A DNA stretch of 64,000 bases from SVTX01 sp045538195 (GCA_045538195.1 JAZSRA010000138.1:48147-112146); one strand, 5' to 3'. Numbered from the stretch's first letter, positions 23,009 through 31,371 are shown. The notes: generated by a model from the letters alone, not told the origin. Made by a program: numbers and translations.

Positions 23009-24311
23009 CGTATTCGTCCTCCTCTCCCGTGCCACAAAGGAAATACACGGTGTCAATACGCACCTTTTGCGCCACCGTGACGATCTCGTCCTTGGTGACC
23101 GATTTTATTTTAGCTGCAACGTCCTCCGCGCTCTCGCTGACACCCGCCAGAAATCTTCTGAACTTGAACGCTTCGATTGCCGACGGACTGTCTGACATCT
23201 GCAAAAGCCCCGACAAAATTGTGCGCTTTGCCGTCTCTATTTCCTGATCCGAAAAGCTTCCGTTTTGCATTTCACGGAGCTGATTTTTTATTTCGGCATA
23301 AGCCTTTTCTCTGTTTTCACCCTTGATTCCGCATCCGATCATCAGCGTTCCCGTCGCGGAGCTATACGAGGAGTAGCAATAGTAGCAAAGGCTCAGCCTC
23401 TCTCTCACGTTCATAAAGAGCTTGGCAACCGACGAGCCGCCGAATATCTCGTTAAAAAGGCTCATAGCATAGTAATCGCTATCCTTCATAACAACGCCGC
23501 TCGTGCAGCCCACGTTAAGTCTGCACTGCGACACGTTCATGGTCTCGTCAAGTGTTTTTATATTAGCACAATCTTCGCGTAAAAATCCTTTTTCCTCACC
23601 GAAAAGCGACACCGAGGAGCGACCGATCTTGGCAAATCTTTCGCTGACAAGATCTATTACTTCGCTTACGTCGTCGCTGCCAACGTAGAAGCATTCAAGG
23701 ACCGCATTTTTGAGAAAATACTCAACGTTCTCGCTTACCGATCCAAGCGTGATATTCTCTAACTGCTCCGCAGTTCCCTCGACTGATATACCCGACGGAT
23801 CTCCTTGGAGCATAAGGCTTTTGCACTTTTCCGCCGCATATGCCTTCTGATCGTTTATCTTGGCTTTTATAGCGTCGATAGCAAGCTTTTTTTCGCTCTC
23901 AAAATTACTCTCGGAGAGAAGTCCGTTTTCATCACGAAGGGGCGCGAAAAGTATCTCTAAAATGACTTCGCAAACGCCCTTGACAATGCTCTCGCTATCC
24001 CCCTTGAATCTGTATCGGTCGCTTAACACCTCACAGGATATTCTGAAAGCGTGACGTGTACCGACGGAGGTTGCGCGCCACGTGACCGTTGAGCCGTAAA
24101 GCTGGTCAAGTCGCTTATTTATAGCCACCACGGAGGGATATTTTTCGCATCCGCGCATCATCGTCGCAAGCATAAGTCTTGTCCGCGGCGATCTTTCGGC
24201 ATCGGCGGGCAATATAAAATTGAATGACAGGCGCGACATTTTGAATCGGTCTGTCTTTACCGTATGGAAGCGCAGACCCGCGTCGGCTCTCTCAACTGTT
24301 TTTTCTATCAT
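23001..24311 (-). CDS. M16 family peptidase-like protein, inactive partner (YmfF-like)
   Basis: The protein has 436 aa with the M16 fold (MSRLSFNFILPADAE near the start, a YYCYSSYSSATGTLMI segment in the second domain). Where active members have HxxEH this one reads MMRGCEKYPS, so zinc binding is lost and it should serve as the non-catalytic half of a heterodimer with the next gene. It overlaps that gene by 8 bp (ATGA-type coupling), which supports equal expression of both. A TTGAAA-17-TAGAAT promoter lies 60 bp upstream. The site before the ATG (GGGGGAT) can fold into a short hairpin with TACCCCTC. Confidence 0.88.
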   Translation of the reverse strand: MIEKTVERADAGLRFHTVKTDRFKMSRLSFNFILPADAERSPRTRLMLATMMRGCEKYPSVVAINKRLDQLYGSTVTWRATSVGTRHAFRISCEVLSDRYRFKGDSESIVKGVCEVILEILFAPLRDENGLLSESNFESEKKLAIDAIKAKINDQKAYAAEKCKSLMLQGDPSGISVEGTAEQLENITLGSVSENVEYFLKNAVLECFYVGSDDVSEVIDLVSERFAKIGRSSVSLFGEEKGFLREDCANIKTLDETMNVSQCRLNVGCTSGVVMKDSDYYAMSLFNEIFGGSSVAKLFMNVRERLSLCYYCYSSYSSATGTLMIGCGIKGENREKAYAEIKNQLREMQNGSFSDQEIETAKRTILSGLLQMSDSPSAIEAFKFRRFLAGVSESAEDVAAKIKSVTKDEIVTVAQKVRIDTVYFLCGTGEEDEYDE

Positions 24312-24370
24312 TTCTGACTTTTATCCCCCGACAACGAGGGGTAAATTCCTTTCAAATACATATTTAATAT

Positions 24371-24399
24371 ATTCTACACTATTTTTGCGTTTTTTTCAA
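24371..24399 (-). promoter_or_regulatory. Promoter of the M16-lgt-folD operon
   Basis: On the minus strand, TTGAAA (24394-24399), 17-bp spacer, TAGAAT (24371-24376). Each hexamer is one base off consensus. Confidence 0.7.
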
Positions 24400-24455
24400 G
24401 TAATATTTATAATTTAATTCTCTTTTTCGGAAAAGTTCTTGAAAAGTGGGGGCGC

Positions 24456-24494
24456 GGGGGAGAAAAATCTTCTTTCAAGAAGTTTTTCTCCCCC
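24456..24494. terminator. G-rich long hairpin, probable terminator of mrp
   Basis: GGGGGAGAAAAA / TTTTTCTCCCCC 12-bp stem whose tip (TCTTCTTTCAAGAAG) pairs further. It lies 11 bp after the mrp stop. No T-run follows on the minus strand. The same design with a similar flank (TTGAAAAG.GGGG.GCGGGGG) occurs at 50507-50542, so this is a repeated terminator family. Confidence 0.65.
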
Positions 24495-24505
24495 ACAAAC
24501 ACTAA

Positions 24506-25342
24506 TTATTTATTACATTTCTCAATTATCTTATCCGCCGCAGCGTCAAGGTAATCGCAGTTTGCCGACTCGATTCTGCCGTTGTCCACGAATGCCGCTA
24601 CCTGAGGGTCGATCGGAACCTTGGCAAGCAGGTCGTAGCCGAACTCGTTTGCTATGTCGTCGATATGGCTCTCGCCAAACACACGGATCTCCTTGCCGCA
24701 ATCGGGACACTTGATATAGCTCATATTCTCAACGAGACCAAGGACGGGTATCTTCATCATATCCGCCATATTAGCCGCCTTCTTAACGATCATAGCAACG
24801 AGATCCTGAGGACCCGAAACGATCACGCAGCCGTCGATCGGAATACTCTGGAAAACGGTAAGCGGAACGTCGCCCGTGCCGGGAGGACAGTCGATAAGGA
24901 GATAGTCAAGGTCACCCCAAGCGCAATCTGTCCAGAACTGACGGACTGTACCCGAAATGATAGAGCCTCTCCAAACTACGGGAGCGCTCTCGTCGTCAAG
25001 CATAAGATTTACCGACATTACCTTGATTCCCGTAACCGTCTCGGGAGGAAGCATATTTCCCTCTCCGTCGCCCTCGACGTCGTCATGCATACCGAACGCT
25101 TTGGGAATAGAGGGACCTGTGATGTCGGCATCAAGAATACCGACCTTGTATCCCTTTCTGCTGAGATTTACCGCAAGCATAGAGGTGACGAGAGATTTTC
25201 CAACGCCTCCCTTTCCGCTCATTACCGCGATTATGTGCTTTACTTTACTGTATTTGTTAGCCTCGTCCTTGGGAATGCCGCCATTTTTGGACGGACAGTT
25301 CAAGCCACAAGTGGAACAGTCGTGTGTGCATCCTTCTGCCAT
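24506..25342 (-). CDS. Mrp/NBP35-family iron-sulfur carrier ATPase
   Basis: The protein has 278 aa. Cytosolic P-loop ATPase that assembles or carries [4Fe-4S] clusters to apoproteins. The deviant Walker A is present as SGKGGVGKS (about 42-50), followed by DADITGPSIPKA, the LIDCPPGTGD Walker B and a C-terminal ENMSYIKCPDCGKE with the CxxC cluster ligand. The N-terminus has an additional C-x3-C-x2-C-x3-C cluster (CTHDCSTCGLNC), typical of the NBP35-like clostridial branch. It is monocistronic, with its own promoter upstream and a hairpin after the stop. GGAGG precedes the ATG. Confidence 0.93.
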   Translation of the reverse strand: MAEGCTHDCSTCGLNCPSKNGGIPKDEANKYSKVKHIIAVMSGKGGVGKSLVTSMLAVNLSRKGYKVGILDADITGPSIPKAFGMHDDVEGDGEGNMLPPETVTGIKVMSVNLMLDDESAPVVWRGSIISGTVRQFWTDCAWGDLDYLLIDCPPGTGDVPLTVFQSIPIDGCVIVSGPQDLVAMIVKKAANMADMMKIPVLGLVENMSYIKCPDCGKEIRVFGESHIDDIANEFGYDLLAKVPIDPQVAAFVDNGRIESANCDYLDAAADKIIEKCNK

Positions 25343-25388
25343 TTTAAACCTCCGAAATACATATTAAAGATAATTTTTACCAAACGTA

Positions 25389-25417
25389 ATTATACAACAT
25401 TATTCGCCAAAAAGCAA
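25389..25417 (-). promoter_or_regulatory. Promoter of mrp
   Basis: On the minus strand, TTGCTT (25412-25417), 17-bp spacer, TATAAT (25389-25394). Confidence 0.68.
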
Positions 25418-25441
25418 TAGCTATTTCAAAAATTAAAAAAT

Positions 25442-25470
25442 AAAAAGGAACCCATTGCGGATTCCCTTTT
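25442..25470 (-). terminator. Terminator of yceD-rpmF
   Basis: Hairpin GGAATCC / GGGTTCC extended by A/T pairs on the minus strand and followed by TTTTTATTTTTT, 20 bp after the rpmF stop. Confidence 0.7.
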
Positions 25471-25490
25471 ATTTTCTGCTTGTGTGTCGA

Positions 25491-25682
25491 TTAAGCCTCT
25501 TTTACGTTGAGAACCTTCTTGCCGTTGTAGAAGCCGCAAACCTTGCATACGCAGTGGGGCTTGAGCATTTCGGAGCAAGCGGGGTTGGAGCACTTAACAA
25601 GTCCGGGCATAGTAAGCTTGGAGTTGTTGCTTCTTCTCTTATCTCTGCGTGCTTTAGACACTTTTCTCTTCGGTACTGCCAT
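25491..25682 (-). CDS. rpmF: Ribosomal protein L32
   Basis: The protein has 63 aa. The conserved start MAVPKRKVSKARRDKRRSN and the GFYNGKKV end identify L32. It is the zinc-type form: cysteines in KCSNPAC and CVCKVC. The first pair is spaced C-x4-C rather than the usual C-x2-C, an insertion of two residues in the knuckle. A strong AGGAGG site precedes the ATG. It follows yceD (DUF177) by 75 bp, the usual bacterial pairing. Confidence 0.95.
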   Translation of the reverse strand: MAVPKRKVSKARRDKRRSNNSKLTMPGLVKCSNPACSEMLKPHCVCKVCGFYNGKKVLNVKEA

Positions 25683-25757
25683 TGTGAAACCTCCTCTCGA
25701 AAGCGCCTTACGGGCTTCCGAATATAAATTAAATATTTTTTACTGTGTAATGAGCGT

Positions 25758-26276
25758 TTAAGTCTCGTCATCCTTTTTCAGCAACTGCGCCAAGACCGCA
25801 AGTCTGGGATCGATCTCCTTTTTGGGGCAACCGCAGTCACCGTATTTAAGAGACTTTCCGCACTTGGGACAAAGTCCGGGGCAATCCTCGGAGCAAAGTA
25901 TCTTACGGGGGAAATCAAGAAGAAGCGCTTCGGCGAGCTGCTCGTCGATGTCGAGCTGACCGTTTTCAACGATAACGTACTCGTCTACGTTGTCCTCTAT
26001 CTGTTCCTCGGTAAGTGTACCCTCGTCGGCTACCACTCTTTCAAAGTCAAGCACGAATTCGCCCTCAACGGTATCAAGACACCTGTCGCACTCGGTCTCA
26101 TACGCAAGCTGAGCCTGAGCCTTCAGTTGCATATAACCTGCACTGTCGGTTATCTCTCCCGTAACGAGCGCGTCGTCCTTGAAGCTGACTCTGTCCATGG
26201 GGATGGGTTCAAGCTTGTACTCAAAGGTTATTCGGTTTTTCTCTCCCCTGAGGAGAGGACCTACGTCCAAAATCAT
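25758..26276 (-). CDS. YceD (DUF177) family protein
   Basis: The protein has 172 aa from the ATG at 26276 (MILDVGPLLRGEK). YceD proteins are known for linkage with rpmF and a role in large-subunit rRNA processing or stability. The conserved core CDRCLD (first Cys pair), an acidic central part (EEQIEDNVDEYVIVENGQLDI) and the second cysteine set LCPKCGKSL with CGCPKK are present, so it may bind zinc. The frame is open for a further 63 codons upstream, but that stretch lies across the promoter. The ribosome site (AGGGTGG) is weak. Confidence 0.88.
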   Translation of the reverse strand: MILDVGPLLRGEKNRITFEYKLEPIPMDRVSFKDDALVTGEITDSAGYMQLKAQAQLAYETECDRCLDTVEGEFVLDFERVVADEGTLTEEQIEDNVDEYVIVENGQLDIDEQLAEALLLDFPRKILCSEDCPGLCPKCGKSLKYGDCGCPKKEIDPRLAVLAQLLKKDDET

Positions 26277-26319
26277 ACAAATTCCACCCTTCATCAAGAC
26301 ATAAAACGCGACTTTAATT

Positions 26320-26348
26320 ATTATACATAAGAAATTGCGATTTGTCAA
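26320..26348 (-). promoter_or_regulatory. SigA-type promoter of yceD-rpmF
   Basis: On the minus strand, TTGACA (26343-26348), 17-bp spacer, TATAAT (26320-26325); perfect hexamers. Confidence 0.82.
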
Positions 26349-26456
26349 GAGTTTTTTTGATTTTTGAGTGGGATTTTTTAGATTTTTTTGCCATCTTGGG
26401 ATATTTACCGAAAATTCTAGCAAAAGGCAAAAAATCACTATACGTCGCTTTTTATC

Positions 26457-26485
26457 TTGACACATGGAAAGAATAATGATATACT
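26457..26485 (+). promoter_or_regulatory. SigA-type promoter of tmcAL
   Basis: TTGACA (26457-26462), 17-bp spacer, TATACT (26480-26485). It is divergent from the yceD promoter, the two being about 110 bp apart. Confidence 0.8.
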
Positions 26486-26516
26486 AATTAAGTATAAACC
26501 AAGAAAGGAGAGCAAA

Positions 26517-27725
26517 ATGCGAATCGTTGGAATCGTTTGCGAATACAATCCGTTTCACACGGGACATAAGCGGCAGATCGACGTTCTGCGAGAAAGCGGC
26601 GCGGAGCTGATAGTCTGCGCTATGAGCGGCAATTTTTCCGAGCGCGGAGAGTTGACCGTTGCTGACAAATATACGCGTGCGGAAACGGCGATAAAGTGCG
26701 GCGCGGACGTCGTCGTTGAGCTTCCCTTTCCCTTTTCGTCCTTTTCGGCAGAAGGCTTTGCGAGAGCGGGCGTTCATATTCTGTCAGGTCTTGGTTGCGA
26801 CACGCTCTCCTTTGGAAGCGAGAGCGCGGATAAAGAGCTTTTGACACGGGCGGCGGAGACCGTTTTAACCGAGGATTTTATCCGCTCCTACACCGAAGCC
26901 ACAAAAAATCAAGGGTCGGCAAAGTCCTATTTTGACCTGCTTGCGGCGCATCTCGGCAAGGACACGGCGCTTTTGTCCAACGACATTTTAGCGATCTCCT
27001 ACATTGCCGCGATCAAGCGCGCGAATTTGAATATGGACATCTTCCCCATAAGACGCGAGGGCGCGGCTTACACCGAAAGTAAGCTCGGCGAGGACTTCCC
27101 CAGCGCTACCGCCATTAGAGATGCGGTCAAAAACTCCGAGGAAAGCTTTTTTGCGCTTTCAGACAAGCATCTGCCCCCGGAGGCTCTTGAAGTCCTCAAA
27201 TCGGCTCAAAATGGCGGATACGCGCCTGTATTCACCGAGAGCATCGGTTCGGATATTCTGAGCTTTTTCAAGCTTATGTCTCCCGAGGATATTATAGCGA
27301 GAGCTATCAAAAAATCGGGCGGCGGAACGTCTGTCTGTGAGGACGGGTGCGGTATTGTGGAGCGCCTTTGCAACTGCGCGAAAAAGACCGCAAATTTCGA
27401 GGAGTTCCTTGGCGGCGCCTACAATTCACGCTACACGGACGCGCGAATAAATAGAGTAATTCTCTTTTCGCTCATTGGAGTTTCTGATATTTTTGCAAGA
27501 TCCGTTCCCGAATACACAGTTCTTTTGGGAGCGAGCGAAAAAGGACGCAGGTATCTTTCAACTATCCGAAAAACAATAGATTTTCCCATCGTTACAAAGC
27601 CTGCCGACGCTCGCGAGGGAGCGCTGACCGATATTCTCCGTCTTTCCGATTCCCTTTATTCGTCGGCTATTCCAAAGAGCATCAGCTTCGATTATTTTAT
27701 GAAAAAGCATCCTTATATGGGCTAA
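26517..27725 (+). CDS. tmcAL: tRNA(Met) cytidine acetate ligase (TmcAL / YlbM family)
   Basis: The protein has 402 aa. Uses acetate and ATP to form N4-acetylcytidine at the wobble base of elongator tRNA-Met. The nucleotidyltransferase core starts at the N-terminus: GIVCEYNPFHTGHKRQI with the HxGH ATP-binding motif, then CAMSGNFSERGE, FPFSSFSAEGFARAGV and FGSES. The start at 26517 has AAGGAG at 26505-26510 and lies downstream of the promoter; the open frame reaches back into the -35 box and cannot all be translated. There is no adjacent partner. Confidence 0.92.
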   Translation: MRIVGIVCEYNPFHTGHKRQIDVLRESGAELIVCAMSGNFSERGELTVADKYTRAETAIKCGADVVVELPFPFSSFSAEGFARAGVHILSGLGCDTLSFGSESADKELLTRAAETVLTEDFIRSYTEATKNQGSAKSYFDLLAAHLGKDTALLSNDILAISYIAAIKRANLNMDIFPIRREGAAYTESKLGEDFPSATAIRDAVKNSEESFFALSDKHLPPEALEVLKSAQNGGYAPVFTESIGSDILSFFKLMSPEDIIARAIKKSGGGTSVCEDGCGIVERLCNCAKKTANFEEFLGGAYNSRYTDARINRVILFSLIGVSDIFARSVPEYTVLLGASEKGRRYLSTIRKTIDFPIVTKPADAREGALTDILRLSDSLYSSAIPKSISFDYFMKKHPYMG

Positions 27726-27761
27726 AATTGTAAATTAAACGAAAACATTAAAAAATTTGTG

Positions 27762-27790
27762 TTGACTTGCGTTTCTTTATATGGTATAAT
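27762..27790 (+). promoter_or_regulatory. SigA-type promoter of the 27858 gene
   Basis: TTGACT (27762-27767), 17-bp spacer, TATAAT (27785-27790). Confidence 0.78.
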
Positions 27791-27857
27791 TTATTATTGA
27801 TATGATTTTCAAGATTTTTGAGAAAGGATTTCGAGCAATCGAAGCAGGTGATATATA

Positions 27858-28148
27858 ATGGCAGAGACTCGCGAGCAGGTCAAGGGCAATATCCTTTATT
27901 ATAAGAACAAGCCCCTTGTCAGAGAAAAGGACACTATTTGCTACGGCGATTTTACCGAAAAGTGCGTTCTTATATTCGAGATAATGTCCTACGTCGAAAA
28001 GAACGGCGTTAAGGTCCCCGGAAAGATTTTTATTCAGATTATTGACTCCGAAAGCGGAAAGATACTGAAGCAGGCAGATAAGGAAGGTATGTACGAGGCA
28101 TTTACCTACGGCTTATTCTGGTACGAAAAATTCCTCTCTGAAAACTGA
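27858..28148 (+). CDS. Small protein of unknown function, 96 aa
   Basis: A compact, probably cytoplasmic alpha/beta protein without signal peptide or membrane segment. It has balanced charge and an aromatic-rich C-terminus (EAFTYGLFWYEKFLSEN). I recognise no domain; the segment KIFIQIIDSESGKILKQADK looks like a beta hairpin. Evidence that it is real: its own near-consensus promoter, a plausible AGCAGGTGA site before the ATG, codon use like its neighbours and a strong terminator after the stop. It is monocistronic. Confidence 0.75.
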   Translation: MAETREQVKGNILYYKNKPLVREKDTICYGDFTEKCVLIFEIMSYVEKNGVKVPGKIFIQIIDSESGKILKQADKEGMYEAFTYGLFWYEKFLSEN

Positions 28149-28164
28149 TTTTCTAAAAAAAACA

Positions 28165-28196
28165 ATCCCTTGTTGCGTTTAAATGCAACAAGGGAT
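28165..28196. terminator. Bidirectional terminator between the 27858 gene and ansA
   Basis: Perfect 12-bp stem ATCCCTTGTTGC / GCAACAAGGGAT with an eight-base loop. The minus-strand side runs into TGTTTTTTT; the plus side into TTCTTTAT. Confidence 0.8.
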
Positions 28197-28200
28197 TTCT

Positions 28201-29187
28201 TTATATTATATCGTTTCCGATAGACGTATAGAACAATTTTGAAAATTCGGCGGCGGTTTTGGACTTAGGGAGCGCCCACATAACCTTGGCAACTACGGTC
28301 TCTGTGGTCATATCGTATGCCTCGGGCAGCTCGTATTTCTGCTTGATGCGAAGTCCCACCTGATAAACGCCCATATCACTTCCCTCGTGAGGCACTTGAG
28401 TAGTGATAACTATGCGAACGCCTTTATCAATAAGCTTTTCTATCTTACCGGCGAACTCGTCGTTGTCGTAGTAAGGCAGTCCGCCAACTCCAAAACTTTC
28501 AATAATGACCGCGTGGTATCTGTCGGCGATAAAATCGAAAATATCGGCACTCATTCCCGGGATCAGCTTGACAACAATGACCGAGGAGTCGATCTCGTCG
28601 CAGAAAACAGGCTCGCCACAGGTCCTTTCGCGGATATAGTATTTTACCGATCCGCGGATAAAACCGATCTCGGGATAGTCAATGCTTGAAAAGGCATTGA
28701 AGCTCTTTGTCCTCGTCTTTCTCGCGCGAGTGGCGGCTATTATTTTGTCGCCGAAAACGATATGCACGCCGCAGGCATCATCGTCCGACGCGTACATAAA
28801 AGCATCGGTCAGATTTTCTCTTGCGTCGGTGTCTCTCTTCTCTATCGGTATCTGCGCGCCCGTCAGTACGATAGGCTTACGGCTATTCTGAATGAGATAG
28901 TGCAGCATCGCCGCGGCATACGCCATAGTGTCGGTACCGTGTGTTATGACGAAGCCGTCGTATTCATCATACACCTTTCGGATATAGCGAGCAACCTCAA
29001 GCCAGTATTCTGGGCGCATATTGGTGCTATCCAGATTGTAAAGCTGGACGGTAGACACCTTGCAAATATTTTTCACCTCGGGAACGTGAGAAAGCAGCTG
29101 ATCTGACGCGAGAGCCGGCACAAGGCCATTCTCACTCTCGGCAGAGGCAATAGTTCCGCCGGTTGTTATTAAAAGAATGTGTTTCAT
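28201..29187 (-). CDS. ansA: L-asparaginase, type I-like
   Basis: The protein has 328 aa. Hydrolyses L-asparagine to aspartate and ammonia. Both threonine-bearing active-site motifs are intact: TTGGTIAS at 8-15 and THGTDTMAY at 82-90. The later IPIEKRDTDARENL helps bind substrate. There is no signal peptide, so the cytoplasmic type is likely. It begins directly after the stop of the SDR gene, with one promoter for the pair. Convergent with the 27858 gene. Confidence 0.93.
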   Translation of the reverse strand: MKHILLITTGGTIASAESENGLVPALASDQLLSHVPEVKNICKVSTVQLYNLDSTNMRPEYWLEVARYIRKVYDEYDGFVITHGTDTMAYAAAMLHYLIQNSRKPIVLTGAQIPIEKRDTDARENLTDAFMYASDDDACGVHIVFGDKIIAATRARKTRTKSFNAFSSIDYPEIGFIRGSVKYYIRERTCGEPVFCDEIDSSVIVVKLIPGMSADIFDFIADRYHAVIIESFGVGGLPYYDNDEFAGKIEKLIDKGVRIVITTQVPHEGSDMGVYQVGLRIKQKYELPEAYDMTTETVVAKVMWALPKSKTAAEFSKLFYTSIGNDII

Positions 29188-29904
29188 TTATATTCCGAAG
29201 CCTCCGTCAACTCCGATGATCTGCGCCGTAATAAACGATGCCTTTTCACTCGCGAGGAAATACACAAGCTCGGCAACCTCGGCGGGGTCTCCTATTCTGT
29301 AAAGTGGGGTCTTATCACAGAGGTCGGCAATATCCTCGTCGTCATATCCTGCATTCATGTCGGTGTCGATCACACCAGGCTCAACGCAATTCACGCGCAC
29401 GCCCGAGGGCCCAAGCTCCTTGGCAAGAGACAGAGTAAGACCGCGAAGTCCCGCTTTACTTGCCGAGTATGCCGCCTCGCAGGAGGCTCCGCACCTGCCC
29501 CAGACAGAACCTATATTGACGATCGCTCCGCTTTGCTGTCTCACAAAGTCACGCGTCGCTTCTCTGCTCATATAAAACGCGCTTGAGAGATTGGTGTTCA
29601 TGACCTTCATCCACTGCTCGTCGGTCACATCGGTAACGAGACCAGATATGCTGATACCTGCGTTATTTACAAGCACGTCAACGCCGCCGAGATACTCAAC
29701 GGCTTTATTATACGCCCACTCCGCCTCGTCGGGGTCGGAAAGATCGGCTTTTATGGGGTATGCGCCCGTCTCGTCGGCGCACTCTTCTGCCGCGTCGTCA
29801 TTTGAACAGTAAACAAACGCAACAGCACATCCGTTTTCGGAGAAAAGCTCAACGCAGGCGCATCCAATGCCGCGGGAGCCGCCGGTGATAATAACCTTTT
29901 TCAT
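29188..29904 (-). CDS. Short-chain dehydrogenase/reductase, FabG-like
   Basis: The protein has 238 aa from the ATG at 29904, set by GGAG six bases upstream. The Rossmann motif TGGSRGIG lies at 7-14, NNAG at about 80, the catalytic Ser in NIGSVWG and YxxxK in YSASKAG near 148, with the C-terminal QIIGVDGGFGI typical of FabG-type 3-oxoacyl-ACP reductases. No other fatty-acid gene is near. Pairing with asparaginase gives no clear substrate, so the name is kept general. Confidence 0.92.
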   Translation of the reverse strand: MKKVIITGGSRGIGCACVELFSENGCAVAFVYCSNDDAAEECADETGAYPIKADLSDPDEAEWAYNKAVEYLGGVDVLVNNAGISISGLVTDVTDEQWMKVMNTNLSSAFYMSREATRDFVRQQSGAIVNIGSVWGRCGASCEAAYSASKAGLRGLTLSLAKELGPSGVRVNCVEPGVIDTDMNAGYDDEDIADLCDKTPLYRIGDPAEVAELVYFLASEKASFITAQIIGVDGGFGI

Positions 29905-29963
29905 ATTAGTCTCCAATCTGACCCGAAAATTCGTAAAAAAAGCAAATTTATGTCTTTTTTATC

Positions 29964-29992
29964 ATTATAACACTCAAAGGGCTAATTTTCAA
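29964..29992 (-). promoter_or_regulatory. Promoter of SDR-ansA
   Basis: On the minus strand, TTGAAA (29987-29992), 17-bp spacer, TATAAT (29964-29969). Confidence 0.75.
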
Positions 29993-30023
29993 TAGAAATT
30001 CTTAATTATTTTTATCAAAGCTC

Positions 30024-30052
30024 TTGAAAAATACCAAAATTTGTTGTATAAT
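30024..30052 (+). promoter_or_regulatory. Promoter of rhaA
   Basis: TTGAAA (30024-30029), 17-bp spacer, TATAAT (30047-30052); divergent from the SDR promoter with 31 bp between the two -35 boxes. I see no obvious operator palindrome. Confidence 0.78.
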
Positions 30053-30120
30053 ATAGTTTGGTATATGATGTATGCCTCAAACAGTAAAAAATAAAAGTAC
30101 ATAATACACAGGAGGTCATT

Positions 30121-31371
30121 ATGGCAAACGCAAGATACGAGTCCGCTAAGGAGATCTACGCAAAGTACGGTATCGACACCGAGGCGGCTATCGCAGCTCT
30201 TTCCGACGTCCGCATTTCTATGCACTGCTGGCAGGCAGACGACGTAAGAGGTTTCGAGGGTACAGGTACTCTCTCCGGCGGTATTCAGACTACAGGTAAC
30301 TACCCCGGCGGCGCTCGCAATCCCGACGAGCTTTTCGCAGACCTTGACAAGGCTCTCTCCCTCATCCCCGGTACACACAAGATCAACGTTCACGCTAACT
30401 ACGCTATCGCAGAGGACGGCGAGACCATCGACCGTGACACTCTCGAGCCCAGACACTTCAAGAGATGGGTAGAGTTCGCAAAGAAGCACAACTGCGGTCT
30501 CGATTTCAACCCCACCTTCTTCTCTCACCCCAAGGCTTCGGGTCTTACCCTTTCCAGCCCCGACGATGAGATCAGAAACTTCTGGATCAGACACGGTATC
30601 GCTTGTATCAAGATTTCCGAGTACTTCGCAAAGGAAACAGGCTATCCTTGCGTTATGAACATCTGGACCGGCGACGGTACAAAGGATATACCCGGCGACA
30701 GACTGGGTCCCCGTCAGAGATATGCTGACTCCATCGACCAGATTATCGGTTGCGGATACGACAAGAGTCAGGTTTACGTTACCGTTGAGTCCAAGGTATT
30801 CGGTATCGGCGTTGAGGCTTACACCGTAGGTAGCGGCGAGTTCTCCCTCGCTTATGCTCTTACCCGTGGCATAACTCCTCTTATGGATAACGGTCATTAT
30901 CATCCCACCGAGGTAGTTTCCGATAAGATCCCCGCGCTTCTCGTCTTCTCCGACAAGATCGCACTGCACATCACCCGTCCTATCCGTTGGGACTCCGACC
31001 ACGTTGTTGCATACGACGATGAGACTCGCGAGATGATGAAGGAAGTTGTTCGTTGCAACGCTCTTGACAGAGTATTCCTCGCAACCGACTACTTCGATGC
31101 TTCCATCAACCGTGTAGCTGCTCTCGTTATCGGTATGAGAAACGTACAGAAGGCAATCTTGAACGCTCTTCTCACCCCCAATGCCGAGATCAAGGGCTAT
31201 CAGGACAAGTGCGACTACACAAGAATGCTTATGCTTCAAGAAGAGATCAAGACTCTCCCCATGGGTGACGTCTGGATGGAATTCTGCGAGAGAAACGGCG
31301 TTCCCGGTTGCTCTTGCTGGTTCAAGGAGATTGAAAAGTACGAAGCAGAGGTCCTCTCAAAGAGAGTTTGA
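30121..31371 (+). CDS. rhaA: L-rhamnose isomerase
   Basis: The protein has 416 aa, the normal family length. Converts L-rhamnose to L-rhamnulose in a manganese/zinc-dependent TIM barrel. Recognisable segments are MHCWQADDVRGFE, HKINVHANYA, GLDFNPTFFSHP, HGIACIKISEYF, NIWTGDGTKD and SKVFGIGVEAYTVGS, which carry the metal and substrate ligands. An AGGAGG site lies before the ATG. Codon choice is strongly biased (GAC, AAC, AAG, CGT and CTC dominate), as in highly expressed genes. No rhamnulokinase, aldolase, transporter or AraC regulator is adjacent, so it is a single-gene unit. It might act on other aldoses such as those known for loose-specificity members. Confidence 0.95.
   Translation: MANARYESAKEIYAKYGIDTEAAIAALSDVRISMHCWQADDVRGFEGTGTLSGGIQTTGNYPGGARNPDELFADLDKALSLIPGTHKINVHANYAIAEDGETIDRDTLEPRHFKRWVEFAKKHNCGLDFNPTFFSHPKASGLTLSSPDDEIRNFWIRHGIACIKISEYFAKETGYPCVMNIWTGDGTKDIPGDRLGPRQRYADSIDQIIGCGYDKSQVYVTVESKVFGIGVEAYTVGSGEFSLAYALTRGITPLMDNGHYHPTEVVSDKIPALLVFSDKIALHITRPIRWDSDHVVAYDDETREMMKEVVRCNALDRVFLATDYFDASINRVAALVIGMRNVQKAILNALLTPNAEIKGYQDKCDYTRMLMLQEEIKTLPMGDVWMEFCERNGVPGCSCWFKEIEKYEAEVLSKRV

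Noticed and set aside
29989..31239. A long open frame (about 416 codons) antisense to rhaA
   Set aside because: It mirrors the third-position bias of the highly codon-biased rhaA gene, has no ribosome site, and its product resembles no family; rhaA on the other strand is a clear match.
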